A stretch of 38,044 bases of DNA, from contig CANQOK010000021.1 in assembly GCA_947625465.1 (NCBI GenBank), positions 1-38,044 on the forward strand, given 5' to 3'. Below the pieces are notes generated by a model, which had not been told where the DNA came from, ran no database searches, and saw nothing but the letters and a program-made list of their open reading frames with translations. Origin of the DNA: an uncultured Lachnospiraceae bacterium. GTDB taxonomy: Bacteria > Bacillota > Clostridia > Lachnospirales > Lachnospiraceae. The first letter of the stretch is position 1, and the number at the start of each line of letters is the position of its first letter. Shown piece by piece: positions 16,670 through 24,522 of this stretch. Position numbers and translations under genes: made by a program.

Positions 16670-16806
16670 ATAGCATGAAGGTCAGAAAGACCTGAAGCTA
16701 CTTTTCATAATGTTTCCTTTTTCCTTATTGTAGCAGGCAGAGCCTGCATACGACCTTTTTTCTCAAACAAAAGCCTTCGGTTTCCCCGTGAAGCCGAAGG
16801 TTTTTT
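16670..16806 (+). ncRNA. Candidate structured small RNA with intrinsic terminator
   Basis: A plus-strand stretch with no ORF holds three hairpins in a row. The first is TAGC ... AGGTC-agaaa-GACCT ... GCTA (16671-16700). The second is GTA-GCAGGC-aga-GCCTGC-a-TAC (16730-16751), and between them lies a pyrimidine-rich linker. The third is an 11-bp terminator stem (16774-16800) followed by six T. The gene to the left points the other way, so plus-strand transcripts must begin in this region. A -10-like TATACT lies at 16658-16663 but no convincing -35 was found. It matches no RNA family I can name. It could instead be the leader of the GH43 gene, but that gene has its own promoter past the terminator. 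Confidence 0.42.
16774..16806 (+). terminator. Strong rho-independent terminator
   Basis: Stem CCTTCGGTTTC / GAAGCCGAAGG (16774-16784 and 16790-16800; one T-G wobble), 5-nt loop, then TTTTTT (16801-16806). Confidence 0.88.
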
Positions 16807-16845
16807 GCATTTTCTCTTTCCACTTTCTTTTTCTGCAGGAAACGC

Positions 16846-16874
16846 TTGATTATTCTGTGCCGAACCCCTATACT
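16846..16874 (+). promoter_or_regulatory. Sigma-A promoter of the GH43 gene, overlapped by a cre-like half site
   Basis: TTGATT (16846-16851), 17-bp spacer, TATACT (16869-16874). The -35 is preceded and overlapped by GGAAACGCTT (16838-16847). That matches the left half and centre of CcpA/LacI-type catabolite sites but not the right half, so sugar control is possible but weakly supported. Confidence 0.6.
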
Positions 16875-16921
16875 GATAAAGAATAACCTGTACATTCAAC
16901 AGAGAAAAACGGAGTAGAATT

Positions 16922-18469
16922 ATGAACAATCTTATGAAAAACAATCCTGTCGTCTGGGCGGATATCCCGGATGTTGACATCATCCGGGCAGACGATACAT
17001 ACTACATGATCAGCACTACCATGCACCTGATGCCGGGCGGCGTGATCTTCCGTTCTTACGACCTGATCCACTGGGAAATCGCGACCTATCTGTATGAGAT
17101 CCTGGAGGACTCAGCGGGAGAACGGCTCGAGGACGGACGCGGCATTTACGGCGCCGGCATGTGGGCGGCAACGCTGCGCTGGCACAACGGAAAATTTTAT
17201 GTGATCTTTGTCGCAAACGATACCCGCGACCAGGACATTTCATTTCTGTTTGTGTCGGACCGGATCGAAGGACCCTGGGAGAAACGCAAGATCAAGGGCT
17301 TTTATCACGACTGCTCGCTCTATTTTGAAGGAGACCGGCCGTTTATCGTTTCCGGCAACGGCAATCTGCGTCTGGTGGAAATGAAACCGGATCTTTCAGA
17401 ACCGCTGCCGGGCGGGATCGACAAGATCATTATCCGGGATACCGATTTTGTCAGCCTGCGCTTTGAGGGATCGCATATGTACAAGATCAACGGCAGATAT
17501 TATATTTTTATGATCCACTGGCTGCGCTACGGTTCAAAACGCCGCGTGGAAGCGTGCTTTTTCTCCGATACCATAGACGGGGAATACCGCGGCAGCAATA
17601 TTTTAGACGACGACATGGGCTACCACAATGCAGGCGTGGCGCAGGGCGGCATCGTAGATACGCCTGACGGGGACTGGTACGCCATGCTCTTTCAGGATCA
17701 CGGCGCGGTCGGCCGGATTCCCGTACTGGTGCCTGTTACATGGGACGCCAAAACCGGATTCCCGATTTTCGGCGTCAACGGAAAGGTTCCGCATTGGATT
17801 GAAACCAAATCGACCCGTCCCGGATATGTCTATGAACCGATCGTCATTTCGGACGATTTTAACTATGCGCCGGGAGAACGGCTTCATCCCGCATGGCAGT
17901 GGAACCACATTCCCGACAACCGTCTGTGGAGTTTGACCGAGCGGCCCGGTTTTCTTCGCCTTCGGACAGGGCGGCCCGTGCCAAACGTCACCCTCGCCCG
18001 TAACTCACTGGGACAGCGGACTATGGGACCGGTATGCGAAGGTTCCGTGAAGCTTGACGTCTCCCACCTTTCGGAAGGCGACTACGCGGGGCTGTGCGCG
18101 ATGCAGAGCCACTACGGTTTTCTCGCCGTTACCCGCCGAAACCGGGAAAATTATATTGTCATGCTTACCCGCAGTGAACAGCGGTACGGCTCCCGCGGCG
18201 ACAACCGTCCCGGCATCGAGCAGGCCTGTGTCAAACTGGACGGAACTACGGCAGAACTGATGATCCGCTGCGATTTTCGGGATAATATCGATCTGGCGGA
18301 ATGCTTCTACCGCAAAAACGGTGAATGGGTAAAGATCGGCCCTGCCCTGCAGATGCTCTACACCCCGGATCATTTCATGGGCTACCGCTATGAGCTCTGC
18401 TGTTTTGCGACAAAAAAAGCCGGCGGATACGCCGACTTTGATTCCTATGAGATTCGGGTGTTGGAATGA
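16922..18469 (+). CDS. Glycoside hydrolase family 43 (xylosidase/arabinofuranosidase type)
   Basis: 515 residues with no signal peptide, so it acts inside the cell on imported oligosaccharides. The N-terminal five-bladed propeller carries the three acidic residues of the family: base D17 (in DIPDVDII), pKa-setting D131 (YHDCSLYF) and acid E183 (RFEGSHMY). These are spaced as in characterised GH43 xylosidases. A C-terminal beta-sandwich (about 310-515) is the usual accessory domain. It is close to GH43 subfamily 12-like enzymes by the opening NPVVWADIPD and STTMHLMPGG blocks. Start has GGAG 7 bases upstream. It stands alone, without a transporter or sugar kinase gene beside it. Exact substrate unknown. 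Confidence 0.9.
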   Translation: MNNLMKNNPVVWADIPDVDIIRADDTYYMISTTMHLMPGGVIFRSYDLIHWEIATYLYEILEDSAGERLEDGRGIYGAGMWAATLRWHNGKFYVIFVANDTRDQDISFLFVSDRIEGPWEKRKIKGFYHDCSLYFEGDRPFIVSGNGNLRLVEMKPDLSEPLPGGIDKIIIRDTDFVSLRFEGSHMYKINGRYYIFMIHWLRYGSKRRVEACFFSDTIDGEYRGSNILDDDMGYHNAGVAQGGIVDTPDGDWYAMLFQDHGAVGRIPVLVPVTWDAKTGFPIFGVNGKVPHWIETKSTRPGYVYEPIVISDDFNYAPGERLHPAWQWNHIPDNRLWSLTERPGFLRLRTGRPVPNVTLARNSLGQRTMGPVCEGSVKLDVSHLSEGDYAGLCAMQSHYGFLAVTRRNRENYIVMLTRSEQRYGSRGDNRPGIEQACVKLDGTTAELMIRCDFRDNIDLAECFYRKNGEWVKIGPALQMLYTPDHFMGYRYELCCFATKKAGGYADFDSYEIRVLE

Positions 18470-18524
18470 GCATATTTCGCACATTGACGGGATTCTCTTA
18501 AAACCCCGGAATACCGCATAAAAT

Positions 18525-18563
18525 AAGGACAGAATGGCATTTCTTACCATGCTGTCCTTTTCT
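18525..18563. terminator. Bidirectional terminator between GH43 and tRNA-Lys
   Basis: Stem AAGGACAG-a-ATGG / CCAT-g-CTGTCCTT (18525-18537 and 18547-18559), 9-nt loop. T-rich sequence follows on both strands (TTTTCTT on plus, TTATTTTAT on minus), so it can end both converging transcripts. Confidence 0.75.
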
Positions 18564-18565
18564 TC

Positions 18566-18638
18566 TGCGCCGCCAGGGGTTCGAACCCTGGACACCCTGA
18601 TTAAGAGTCAGGTGCTCTACCAACTGAGCTAGCGGCGC
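18566..18638 (-). tRNA. tRNA-Lys (anticodon CTT)
   Basis: Cloverleaf on the minus strand: acceptor GCGCCGC / GCGGCGC, anticodon loop CTCTTAA, T-loop TTCGAAC, discriminator A. The CCA end is not encoded. It stands alone between GH43 and the small ORF. Confidence 0.96.
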
Positions 18639-18652
18639 CTATCTGCGCTTTC

Positions 18653-18665
18653 GTACAGTCTGTAC
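18653..18665. repeat. 13-bp palindrome in the tRNA-Lys leader
   Basis: GTACAG-T-CTGTAC lies between the tRNA promoter and the mature tRNA 5' end. It may be a hairpin in the precursor or an operator. Confidence 0.5.
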
Positions 18666-18683
18666 AACTGTGACGCAAATAGG

Positions 18684-18712
18684 ATTATATACAAGTTTCC
18701 CGGAAAATGCAA
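18684..18712 (-). promoter_or_regulatory. Promoter of tRNA-Lys
   Basis: Minus strand: TTGCAT (18707-18712), 17-bp spacer, TATAAT (18684-18689); about 40 nt of leader before the tRNA. Confidence 0.65.
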
Positions 18713-18736
18713 GCACTTTTTTTATTTTTTTCGATT

Positions 18737-18883
18737 CTACCTCCGATTCCTCCAATCGCATCCGTTCAGGATCTGCATGACCTCCCGCAGCGAGCAGCAA
18801 AAACAGCACAGCTTTCGCTGGATGCGGGGGTTGTCATAACAAAAGCCCTGCCATCTGCATCTGCAGCGCCATTTCATTCCCAT
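18737..18883 (-). CDS. Small Cys-rich protein (48 residues), unknown
   Basis: Starts at an ATG preceded by GGGGGAAAGG, a strong ribosome binding site. The product is about 48 residues, Trp- and Cys-rich, with CRCRWQGFCY near the N-terminus and LCCFCC in the middle (seven Cys before the last GCDW block). Such spacing could hold a zinc or iron-sulfur site, but no known family is recognised. It lies 89 bp behind trmB in the same direction, so it may share that transcript; a -10-like TATACT at 18930-18935 lacks a -35. An in-frame Met at 18877 is an alternative start. It is short, so chance is not excluded. Confidence 0.45.
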   Translation of the reverse strand: MGMKWRCRCRWQGFCYDNPRIQRKLCCFCCSLREVMQILNGCDWRNRR

Positions 18884-18972
18884 AACCTTTCCCCCTGTTT
18901 TCCATTCACGACTTACCACTTTCATACATAGTATATTCGCAAAAGCCGCAGACGCCACCGAATTCCCTGTCT

Positions 18973-19608
18973 CTATCGCCGAATGATCATTTTATGGATG
19001 GGATTGCCCATAGCGGAAAACCGTTCTTCATATTCCGTCATCACATTTCCGGCGCTTAATTCCGGATCACGGTGCAGATCAAAGGTATGCGCGGTCACCG
19101 TCCACCCCGCCGCTTCCGCCTGTTCCAGGGAAAATCGGAACAGGTCGGCATTGTCTGTTTTAAATTCCACAGTGCCGTCCGGCGCCAGGATCCGGTCATA
19201 GCGGTTTAAAAACTGCACGGAAGTCAGTCGCCGTTTCGCATGCCGGTCTTTCGGCCAGGGATCGGAGAAATTCAGATAAATCTTATCCACTTCTCCCGGT
19301 TCAAAGACGTCCGTGATCGCTTCCGCGTCCATCCGAACAAAGATTACGTTGGGGAGTTTCTGTATCTGCTGTTTTTCCACCGCACGGATCAAAACGCTGG
19401 AATACTTCTCAATTCCTACATAATAAATATCCGGGTTCCGGGCAGCCAGCTCCATCAGGAATTTTCCTTTTCCCATACCGACTTCGATCTGAAGCGGCCT
19501 GCCGCCGGACCGCGTTTTCCAGGTACCTTTTTCTCCCTCCGGTTCTGTGATCACATAGATACTTTCCTCCATCGCTTCTCTGGAACCGGGCACATTTTTC
19601 AGACGCAT
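18973..19608 (-). CDS. trmB: tRNA (guanine46-N7)-methyltransferase
   Basis: 211 residues from the ATG at 19608, which has GGAGG 6 bases upstream; the frame is open for 27 codons further up but without a ribosome binding site. SAM loop EVGMGKGKFLMELA, the hallmark YLNFSDPWPKDRHAKRRLT (catalytic Asp and RNA-binding Arg/Lys), and the closing TEYEERFSAMG block are all present. It makes m7G46 in the variable loop of tRNAs. Divergent from the V-type ATPase operon. Confidence 0.95.
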   Translation of the reverse strand: MRLKNVPGSREAMEESIYVITEPEGEKGTWKTRSGGRPLQIEVGMGKGKFLMELAARNPDIYYVGIEKYSSVLIRAVEKQQIQKLPNVIFVRMDAEAITDVFEPGEVDKIYLNFSDPWPKDRHAKRRLTSVQFLNRYDRILAPDGTVEFKTDNADLFRFSLEQAEAAGWTVTAHTFDLHRDPELSAGNVMTEYEERFSAMGNPIHKMIIRR

Positions 19609-19646
19609 TGCAGACCTCCGCTGTTTTTTCTGACTTATATTTGTAA

Positions 19647-19675
19647 ATAATACACAAAATTCAGGGGGAAGTAAA
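19647..19675 (-). promoter_or_regulatory. Promoter of trmB
   Basis: Minus strand: TTTACT (19670-19675), 17-bp spacer, TATTAT (19647-19652), 38 bases before the trmB start. Confidence 0.55.
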
Positions 19676-19696
19676 TAGAATTTTAGCAAATTTCCT

Positions 19697-19725
19697 CTGG
19701 CATTTTAGAAAAAAAGTAGTAGAAT
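19697..19725 (+). promoter_or_regulatory. Promoter of the V-type ATPase operon
   Basis: CTGGCA (19697-19702), 17-bp spacer, TAGAAT (19720-19725), 32 bases before the first ATPase start codon. It sits back to back with the trmB promoter. Confidence 0.6.
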
Positions 19726-19757
19726 GTATGTAGTTGTGAAAGGAGAGAGGTGACACT

Positions 19758-20081
19758 ATGCCCAGAGAAATTAACCAGGTAATTGAACAGTTGTCTAAGA
19801 TTGAAGCATCTTCTGCCGAAATCCTTTCCGGCGCGGAGGAGCAGAAACGTGCCTATGCCGCCGAAATGGAACAAAAGAAAAAGGAATTTGACAATGCGCT
19901 GAGTGAACAGACCGAAGCCAAATTAAAAGAGCTGCGGGACACGCTGAACGCCGAGGCCGAACAGAATCTGCAGGCGCTCCGTGCGGAAACGGAGACGCAG
20001 TCGAATCGGCTGGAGGAATGGTACAACGCAAACCACACCCGTCTGGCAGAGGAACTGTTTGAGCAGATTGTGAGGTCATAG
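19758..20081 (+). CDS. V-type ATP synthase peripheral stalk subunit G/H
   Basis: 107 residues, nearly all predicted coiled coil rich in Ala, Glu, Gln and Lys. It pairs with subunit E to form the outer stalk that holds the A3B3 head still. First gene of the nine-gene operon, with the ribosome binding site GGAGAGAGGTGA. The sequence is too low in complexity for a firm family call by eye; the identity rests on length, coiled coil and position ahead of subunits C and I. Confidence 0.85.
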   Translation: MPREINQVIEQLSKIEASSAEILSGAEEQKRAYAAEMEQKKKEFDNALSEQTEAKLKELRDTLNAEAEQNLQALRAETETQSNRLEEWYNANHTRLAEELFEQIVRS

Positions 20082-20084
20082 CCT

Positions 20085-21128
20085 ATGGGAAGTTTAATTG
20101 CTTACAGCGGACTGACCACTAAGATCCGCGCCATGCAGAGCAAGCTGATCACCCCGGAAGAATATCGGGAGATCGCCGGCCTGACATCTGTCCCTGAGTT
20201 ATTTGCTTATCTGCAGAAACATCCGGGATACAATCAGTTATTTGCCCGCATGGATCCCGCGGAGGTACACCGCGGCGATATCGAAGCGCTTCTCCGTGGC
20301 AGCACCTATCGCGACTTTACAAAGATTTACAGCTTTGCCGGCCAGAAACAGCGGAAATTCCTGGACTGCGTTTTTATCCTTTATGAGGTTTCCGTATTAA
20401 AGCGGTATTTGCGCAATATCCTGGACAGCCGTCCTGATTCTGCCATACAAGTCGTACAGAATGATTTTGAACTGCATTCCCGGATCGACACGAGACGGGT
20501 CGCCGAGTCTGCCAATATCGATGAATTTATCCACAATCTGGAAGGTACGGCCTATGAACAGCCGTTATTGAAGCTGCGGCAGACCGGTTCCGAACTGACG
20601 CTTTTCGATTACGAGATGTGTCTGGATCTGATCTATTATACCAAGATATGGAAATCAAAGAACAAATTCTTCAAGGGTGAAGAGTTGGATATGATCACGG
20701 AGAACTACGGCATGCGGATCGATATGCTCAATATCATCTGGGCTTACCGGTCTAAGAAATATTACAGGCTCTCCACGGCACAGATCTATTCTTTCCTGAT
20801 CCCGATCTATTATAAACTGCGTGCCCCTGAACTGCTTGCGCTTTCAGAAGCGGAATCCATGGACCGGTTCTTTGAGATCCTGTCCGGAACCCATTACGGC
20901 AAATATTTTACAAAGGAGAAGCTTGCGGAGGTTTCTTCCATGGAACAGATAGAATCCGTCGCCGCAAAACAGATGCATCTTAAGAATTTTCGAAAGCATC
21001 CGTATTCCATTGCGTGCATTACCACATTTTTGTTTTTAAAACAAAAAGAAATCCGTAACCTGACAACAGCCACTGAATGTATCCGTTATGGTTATCCACC
21101 GGATGTCATTTTGGAAAACATTGTATAA
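20085..21128 (+). CDS. ntpC: V-type ATP synthase subunit C
   Basis: 347 residues, all helical, the usual length. The N-terminal YSGLTTKIRAMQSKLITPEEY and the later YYTKIWKSKNKF block are typical of the AC39/subunit d type socket. It links the central rotor stalk (D, F) to the membrane K ring. It starts 3 bases after the previous stop. Confidence 0.92.
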   Translation: MGSLIAYSGLTTKIRAMQSKLITPEEYREIAGLTSVPELFAYLQKHPGYNQLFARMDPAEVHRGDIEALLRGSTYRDFTKIYSFAGQKQRKFLDCVFILYEVSVLKRYLRNILDSRPDSAIQVVQNDFELHSRIDTRRVAESANIDEFIHNLEGTAYEQPLLKLRQTGSELTLFDYEMCLDLIYYTKIWKSKNKFFKGEELDMITENYGMRIDMLNIIWAYRSKKYYRLSTAQIYSFLIPIYYKLRAPELLALSEAESMDRFFEILSGTHYGKYFTKEKLAEVSSMEQIESVAAKQMHLKNFRKHPYSIACITTFLFLKQKEIRNLTTATECIRYGYPPDVILENIV

Positions 21129-21143
21129 CGGAGGTGATAAACA

Positions 21144-23084
21144 GTGATAGAAAAAATGAATTTCATCAGCGTTACCGGCCCCAAGCACGATATTGACCGG
21201 GTCATCGACAATTATATCAGTCGGCATGAAATCCATTTAGAAAATGCGTTAGAAGAACTGCAGGGCACTGCGAAGCTGAGTGCCTATACGGAAACCAATC
21301 CCTACCGGGATTCGATCCGTCTCGCAAATGAACTCATCGGCTATACAGACGGCGTTAAGCCGGAAGCGGCGCTGCCCGCCATGACGGTAGATGAATCCAT
21401 GGCATATATCCGGGATCTGGTACCGCAGTTTGCAGAGATCAAAGCGGAGATCGAACAGCTGCAAAAAGAACGGGACCAGCTGCAGGACGCATTTGACAAG
21501 ATCGCGCCGTTCCGGGGACTGCAATATGACGTTTCCCGAATCCTGAACTTCCATTTTCTGCGGTTCCGGTTCGGGCGGATCCCGGTTCAGTACTGGACTC
21601 CATTTTCCACGTATTCCGCGGAAGATCCTTCTATGGTATTTATCCAGTGCGCAGCCGATTCCCAGTATATCTGGGGTGTATATTTTGTTCCGGTAGCGGA
21701 GCATGACAAGGTGGACGCCGTCTACGCGTCGCTCCATTTTGAAAAGACTTTCATTCCGGAAGAATACGACGGGACGCCGGAGGACGCCTGCAGCGCGATT
21801 CAAACAAAGCTGGACGCGCTGGATGCCCGGCTGCAGGAAGCAAATGCGCGCTTTCAGGAGCGGATTGCCGCTGAGAAGCCGAAGATCTTCCGGGCTTCCG
21901 AAAAGGTACAGCGCGCCTCTGAAAACTTTGACGTTCGGAAGATGGCCGCCATTACCGCCAATGAAGGAAATGTGTTCTACATTATCTGCGGCTGGCTGAC
22001 AGAACCCGAAGCCAAAGCGCTGATGCAGGAAACGGCAGGCGATCCCAATGTAGTGATCCTGCTTGAGGAACCCGCCTCAGCCAAACATTCTTCTCCGCCG
22101 ACCAAACTGCGGAACTGGCGCTTTTTCAAACCCTTTGAACTATTTATCCGGATGTACGGGCTGCCGGCTTACAACGAATATGATCCGACTCCGTTTGTGG
22201 CGCTTTCCTATGCTTTTATCTTCGGTGCCATGTTCGGTGATGTGGGACAGGGGCTTCTGCTGCTGATCGGCGGCTGGCTGCTGTACCACTTTAAGAAGGT
22301 TCCGCTGGCAGGTATTATTTCCCGCGCGGGTATCTTTTCCATTCTGTTCGGATTTCTGTTCGGCAGCGTCTTCGGATTTGAGGACTGGATCGAACCCCTG
22401 TGGCTCAGACCGAAGGAAGAAACCATTGATGTTCCTTTTGTGGGGACGCTGAATACCGTTCTGGTCGTCGCCATTGCTTTCGGTATGTTTATGATCCTGG
22501 TTACCATGATCCTAAACATTATTAACGGCCTGCGGGAAAAGAATCTGGAAAATGCCGTATTCGGCAACAACGGAATCGCCGGCATCGTATTTTACGGTTC
22601 TCTGGTCCTGGTGATCGTTCTGTTTATGACAGGCCACAGCCTGCCGGCAGGCATCGTCATGGCAGTTATGTTCGGGATCCCGCTGCTTCTGATCGTATTA
22701 AAGGAACCGCTGACCAACCTGATCCGGCACAAAGCCGAGGTGATCCCCGGCAGCAAGGGAATGTTCGTTGTGCAGTCCTTCTTTGAACTGTTTGAAGTGC
22801 TTTTAAGCTACTTCTCCAACACCATTTCCTTCGTCCGTATCGGCGCCTTTGCCATCAGCCACGCGGCTATGATGGAGGTTGTCCTGATGCTTGCCGGATA
22901 TACGGCGGAGAATCCAAACGCCAATATTCTTGTTGTCATTCTGGGCAATCTGTTCGTCTGCGGCATGGAAGGCTTAGTTGTGGGAATCCAGGTACTGCGT
23001 CTGGAATATTACGAGATGTTCAGCCGGTTCTATAAAGGTACCGGCCGGGAATTTGTCCCTTATACAAAAACAACCAACCGCTAA
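21144..23084 (+). CDS. ntpI: V-type ATP synthase subunit I (membrane stator a-type subunit)
   Basis: 646 residues. The soluble N-terminal half (about 1-330, coiled coils) docks the outer stalks. The C-terminal half has about seven or eight membrane helices starting near 355 (YAFIFGAMFGDVGQGLLLL). The proton/sodium path Arg is R565 in SFVRIGAFAISHA. Start is a GTG with a full-strength GGAGGTGAT 9 bases before it; the next ATG (21156) is too far from that site. It works with the K ring to drive rotation. Confidence 0.95.
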   Translation: MIEKMNFISVTGPKHDIDRVIDNYISRHEIHLENALEELQGTAKLSAYTETNPYRDSIRLANELIGYTDGVKPEAALPAMTVDESMAYIRDLVPQFAEIKAEIEQLQKERDQLQDAFDKIAPFRGLQYDVSRILNFHFLRFRFGRIPVQYWTPFSTYSAEDPSMVFIQCAADSQYIWGVYFVPVAEHDKVDAVYASLHFEKTFIPEEYDGTPEDACSAIQTKLDALDARLQEANARFQERIAAEKPKIFRASEKVQRASENFDVRKMAAITANEGNVFYIICGWLTEPEAKALMQETAGDPNVVILLEEPASAKHSSPPTKLRNWRFFKPFELFIRMYGLPAYNEYDPTPFVALSYAFIFGAMFGDVGQGLLLLIGGWLLYHFKKVPLAGIISRAGIFSILFGFLFGSVFGFEDWIEPLWLRPKEETIDVPFVGTLNTVLVVAIAFGMFMILVTMILNIINGLREKNLENAVFGNNGIAGIVFYGSLVLVIVLFMTGHSLPAGIVMAVMFGIPLLLIVLKEPLTNLIRHKAEVIPGSKGMFVVQSFFELFEVLLSYFSNTISFVRIGAFAISHAAMMEVVLMLAGYTAENPNANILVVILGNLFVCGMEGLVVGIQVLRLEYYEMFSRFYKGTGREFVPYTKTTNR

Positions 23085-23126
23085 GTTGGTTTCAATAATC
23101 ATTCTATAAAACAGGAGGATATCATC

Positions 23127-23555
23127 ATGTTAGTTAAGATCACTTTATTTATCGCATTAGTATTAAGCATTGTCGTTCCTTTTATCGCGTTCTTCGCCGG
23201 AGAGAAAAACCGGGGCCGTTATAAGAAAGCGCTGATCGGGAATGTAGTCGCGTTTTTCGGCATTATTGTTTTAGCTGAAATCGTTCTGTTTACCGGCGAC
23301 GTTTCCGCTGCCGAGCAGACGCTGACAGAATCCCCTGCTTTCGCTACCGGACTCGGCTATCTGGCTGCCGCTCTGGTAACCGGTATGTCCTGTATCGGCG
23401 GCGGTATTGCCGTTGCCTCCGCAGCTTCTTCCGCACTGGGCGCAATCAGCGAAGATTCTTCGATATTCGGTAAGTCTCTGGTATTCGTTGGTCTGGCCGA
23501 AGGTGTTGCCTTATACGGTTTGATCATTTCCTTCATGATCCTGGGCAGACTGTAA
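23127..23555 (+). CDS. ntpK: V-type ATP synthase proteolipid subunit K
   Basis: 142 residues, four membrane helices in two hairpins. The second hairpin is the canonical ATP-synthase-C unit: a Gly-rich helix GMSCIGGGIAVASAASSALG, the polar loop ISED, and the ion-binding Glu E125 in GLAEGVALYG. The first hairpin is more divergent, with E51 in VLAEIVLF. The subunit forms the rotor ring. Whether it carries H+ or Na+ cannot be decided by eye. GGAGG ribosome binding site 8 bases upstream. Confidence 0.94.
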   Translation: MLVKITLFIALVLSIVVPFIAFFAGEKNRGRYKKALIGNVVAFFGIIVLAEIVLFTGDVSAAEQTLTESPAFATGLGYLAAALVTGMSCIGGGIAVASAASSALGAISEDSSIFGKSLVFVGLAEGVALYGLIISFMILGRL

Positions 23556-23606
23556 TTTGCGCAATCAAATGGAGTCCGTGTAAACACTCCGGATTGGAGA
23601 TTTTTT

Positions 23607-23915
23607 ATGAAGCTATTCTTAATCAGTGACAACATAGACACTTATACCGGCATGCGTTTAAGCGGGATTGAGGGTGTGGTTGTTCATGAAAAACAGGAAT
23701 TACGGGAAGCGTTGGAAAAAGCCTTTTCCGACAAGGACATTGGCATTGTTCTGCTGACCGAGAAATTCGGACGGGAATTTCCGGAGATCATCGACGACGT
23801 CAAACTAAACCGCCGTCTCCCGCTGATCGTGGAGATCCCGGACCGGCACGGAACAGGCCGTAAGCCCAACTTCATTACCGACTATGTCAATGAAGCCATC
23901 GGTATTAAACTGTAA
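23607..23915 (+). CDS. ntpG: V-type ATP synthase subunit F
   Basis: 102 residues, Rossmann-like fold with FLISDNIDTYTGMRLSGIEGV at the start and IVLLTEKFGREFPEIID in the middle, typical of subunit F (NtpG in Enterococcus). It forms the central shaft with subunit D. It starts 51 bases behind subunit K. Confidence 0.92.
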   Translation: MKLFLISDNIDTYTGMRLSGIEGVVVHEKQELREALEKAFSDKDIGIVLLTEKFGREFPEIIDDVKLNRRLPLIVEIPDRHGTGRKPNFITDYVNEAIGIKL

Positions 23916-23929
23916 AGGATGTGATAGGT

Positions 23930-24511
23930 TTGAATATTGAAGATAAACTGGAACATTTTGTGGATGTGTCCAAACAGACCGCCATGCAGAGATCCCATGC
24001 TCTGGTGGCAGATTATAAGGAACAGCTTGACAACAGTTTCGAGGATCACAAGGCAGAAGCCATCCGCAAATCCGAGCTCGCGCAAAAAAGTGCAGCAGAC
24101 AGCCTGCAGCGTGCGCACCGGAAGGAGCTGTCCCATGAGCAGCTGAAGATCAAACGGGAATTAAGCGTAAGAAGCAGCCAGTTAAAAAATCAGCTCTTTA
24201 CGGAAGTTCTGGAAATGATCGCAGCGTTCCGGAAAACGCCGGAATATGTGGAAGTGCTGAAAAATCAGATTCAAAAAGCCAGAACAGAGGTTTCAGATAC
24301 GGAAGACATGACCATTTATATCGATCCGGAAGACAGCGCTTATCTGGAGCAGCTTTCCGCGGAAACCGACACCAGGCTTACGGTCAGCAGCTATTCCTTT
24401 ATGGGCGGCACCCGGGCGGTTATCCCGTCGAAGAACATATTGATCGATGAATCCTTCCAGTCAAAGCTGGAGGAGGTTCGGGACCATTTCAACTTTAACA
24501 CGAAACAATAG
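23930..24511 (+). CDS. ntpE: V-type ATP synthase subunit E
   Basis: 193 residues from a TTG start at 23930. AGGATG ends 8 bases before it, whereas the in-frame GTG at 23921 sits on top of that site and is too close. Family members also begin at the equivalent of NIEDKLEHF. The N-terminal half is helical for pairing with the G/H stalk subunit; the C-terminal half is a globular domain that grips the catalytic head (GGTRAVIPSKNILIDESFQSKL). Confidence 0.92.
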   Translation: MNIEDKLEHFVDVSKQTAMQRSHALVADYKEQLDNSFEDHKAEAIRKSELAQKSAADSLQRAHRKELSHEQLKIKRELSVRSSQLKNQLFTEVLEMIAAFRKTPEYVEVLKNQIQKARTEVSDTEDMTIYIDPEDSAYLEQLSAETDTRLTVSSYSFMGGTRAVIPSKNILIDESFQSKLEEVRDHFNFNTKQ

Positions 24512-24522
24512 GAGGTCTCGCC

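Noticed and set aside
18005-18595. 196-codon minus-strand frame
   Set aside because: Antisense to the GH43 C-terminus and runs through the terminator into tRNA-Lys.
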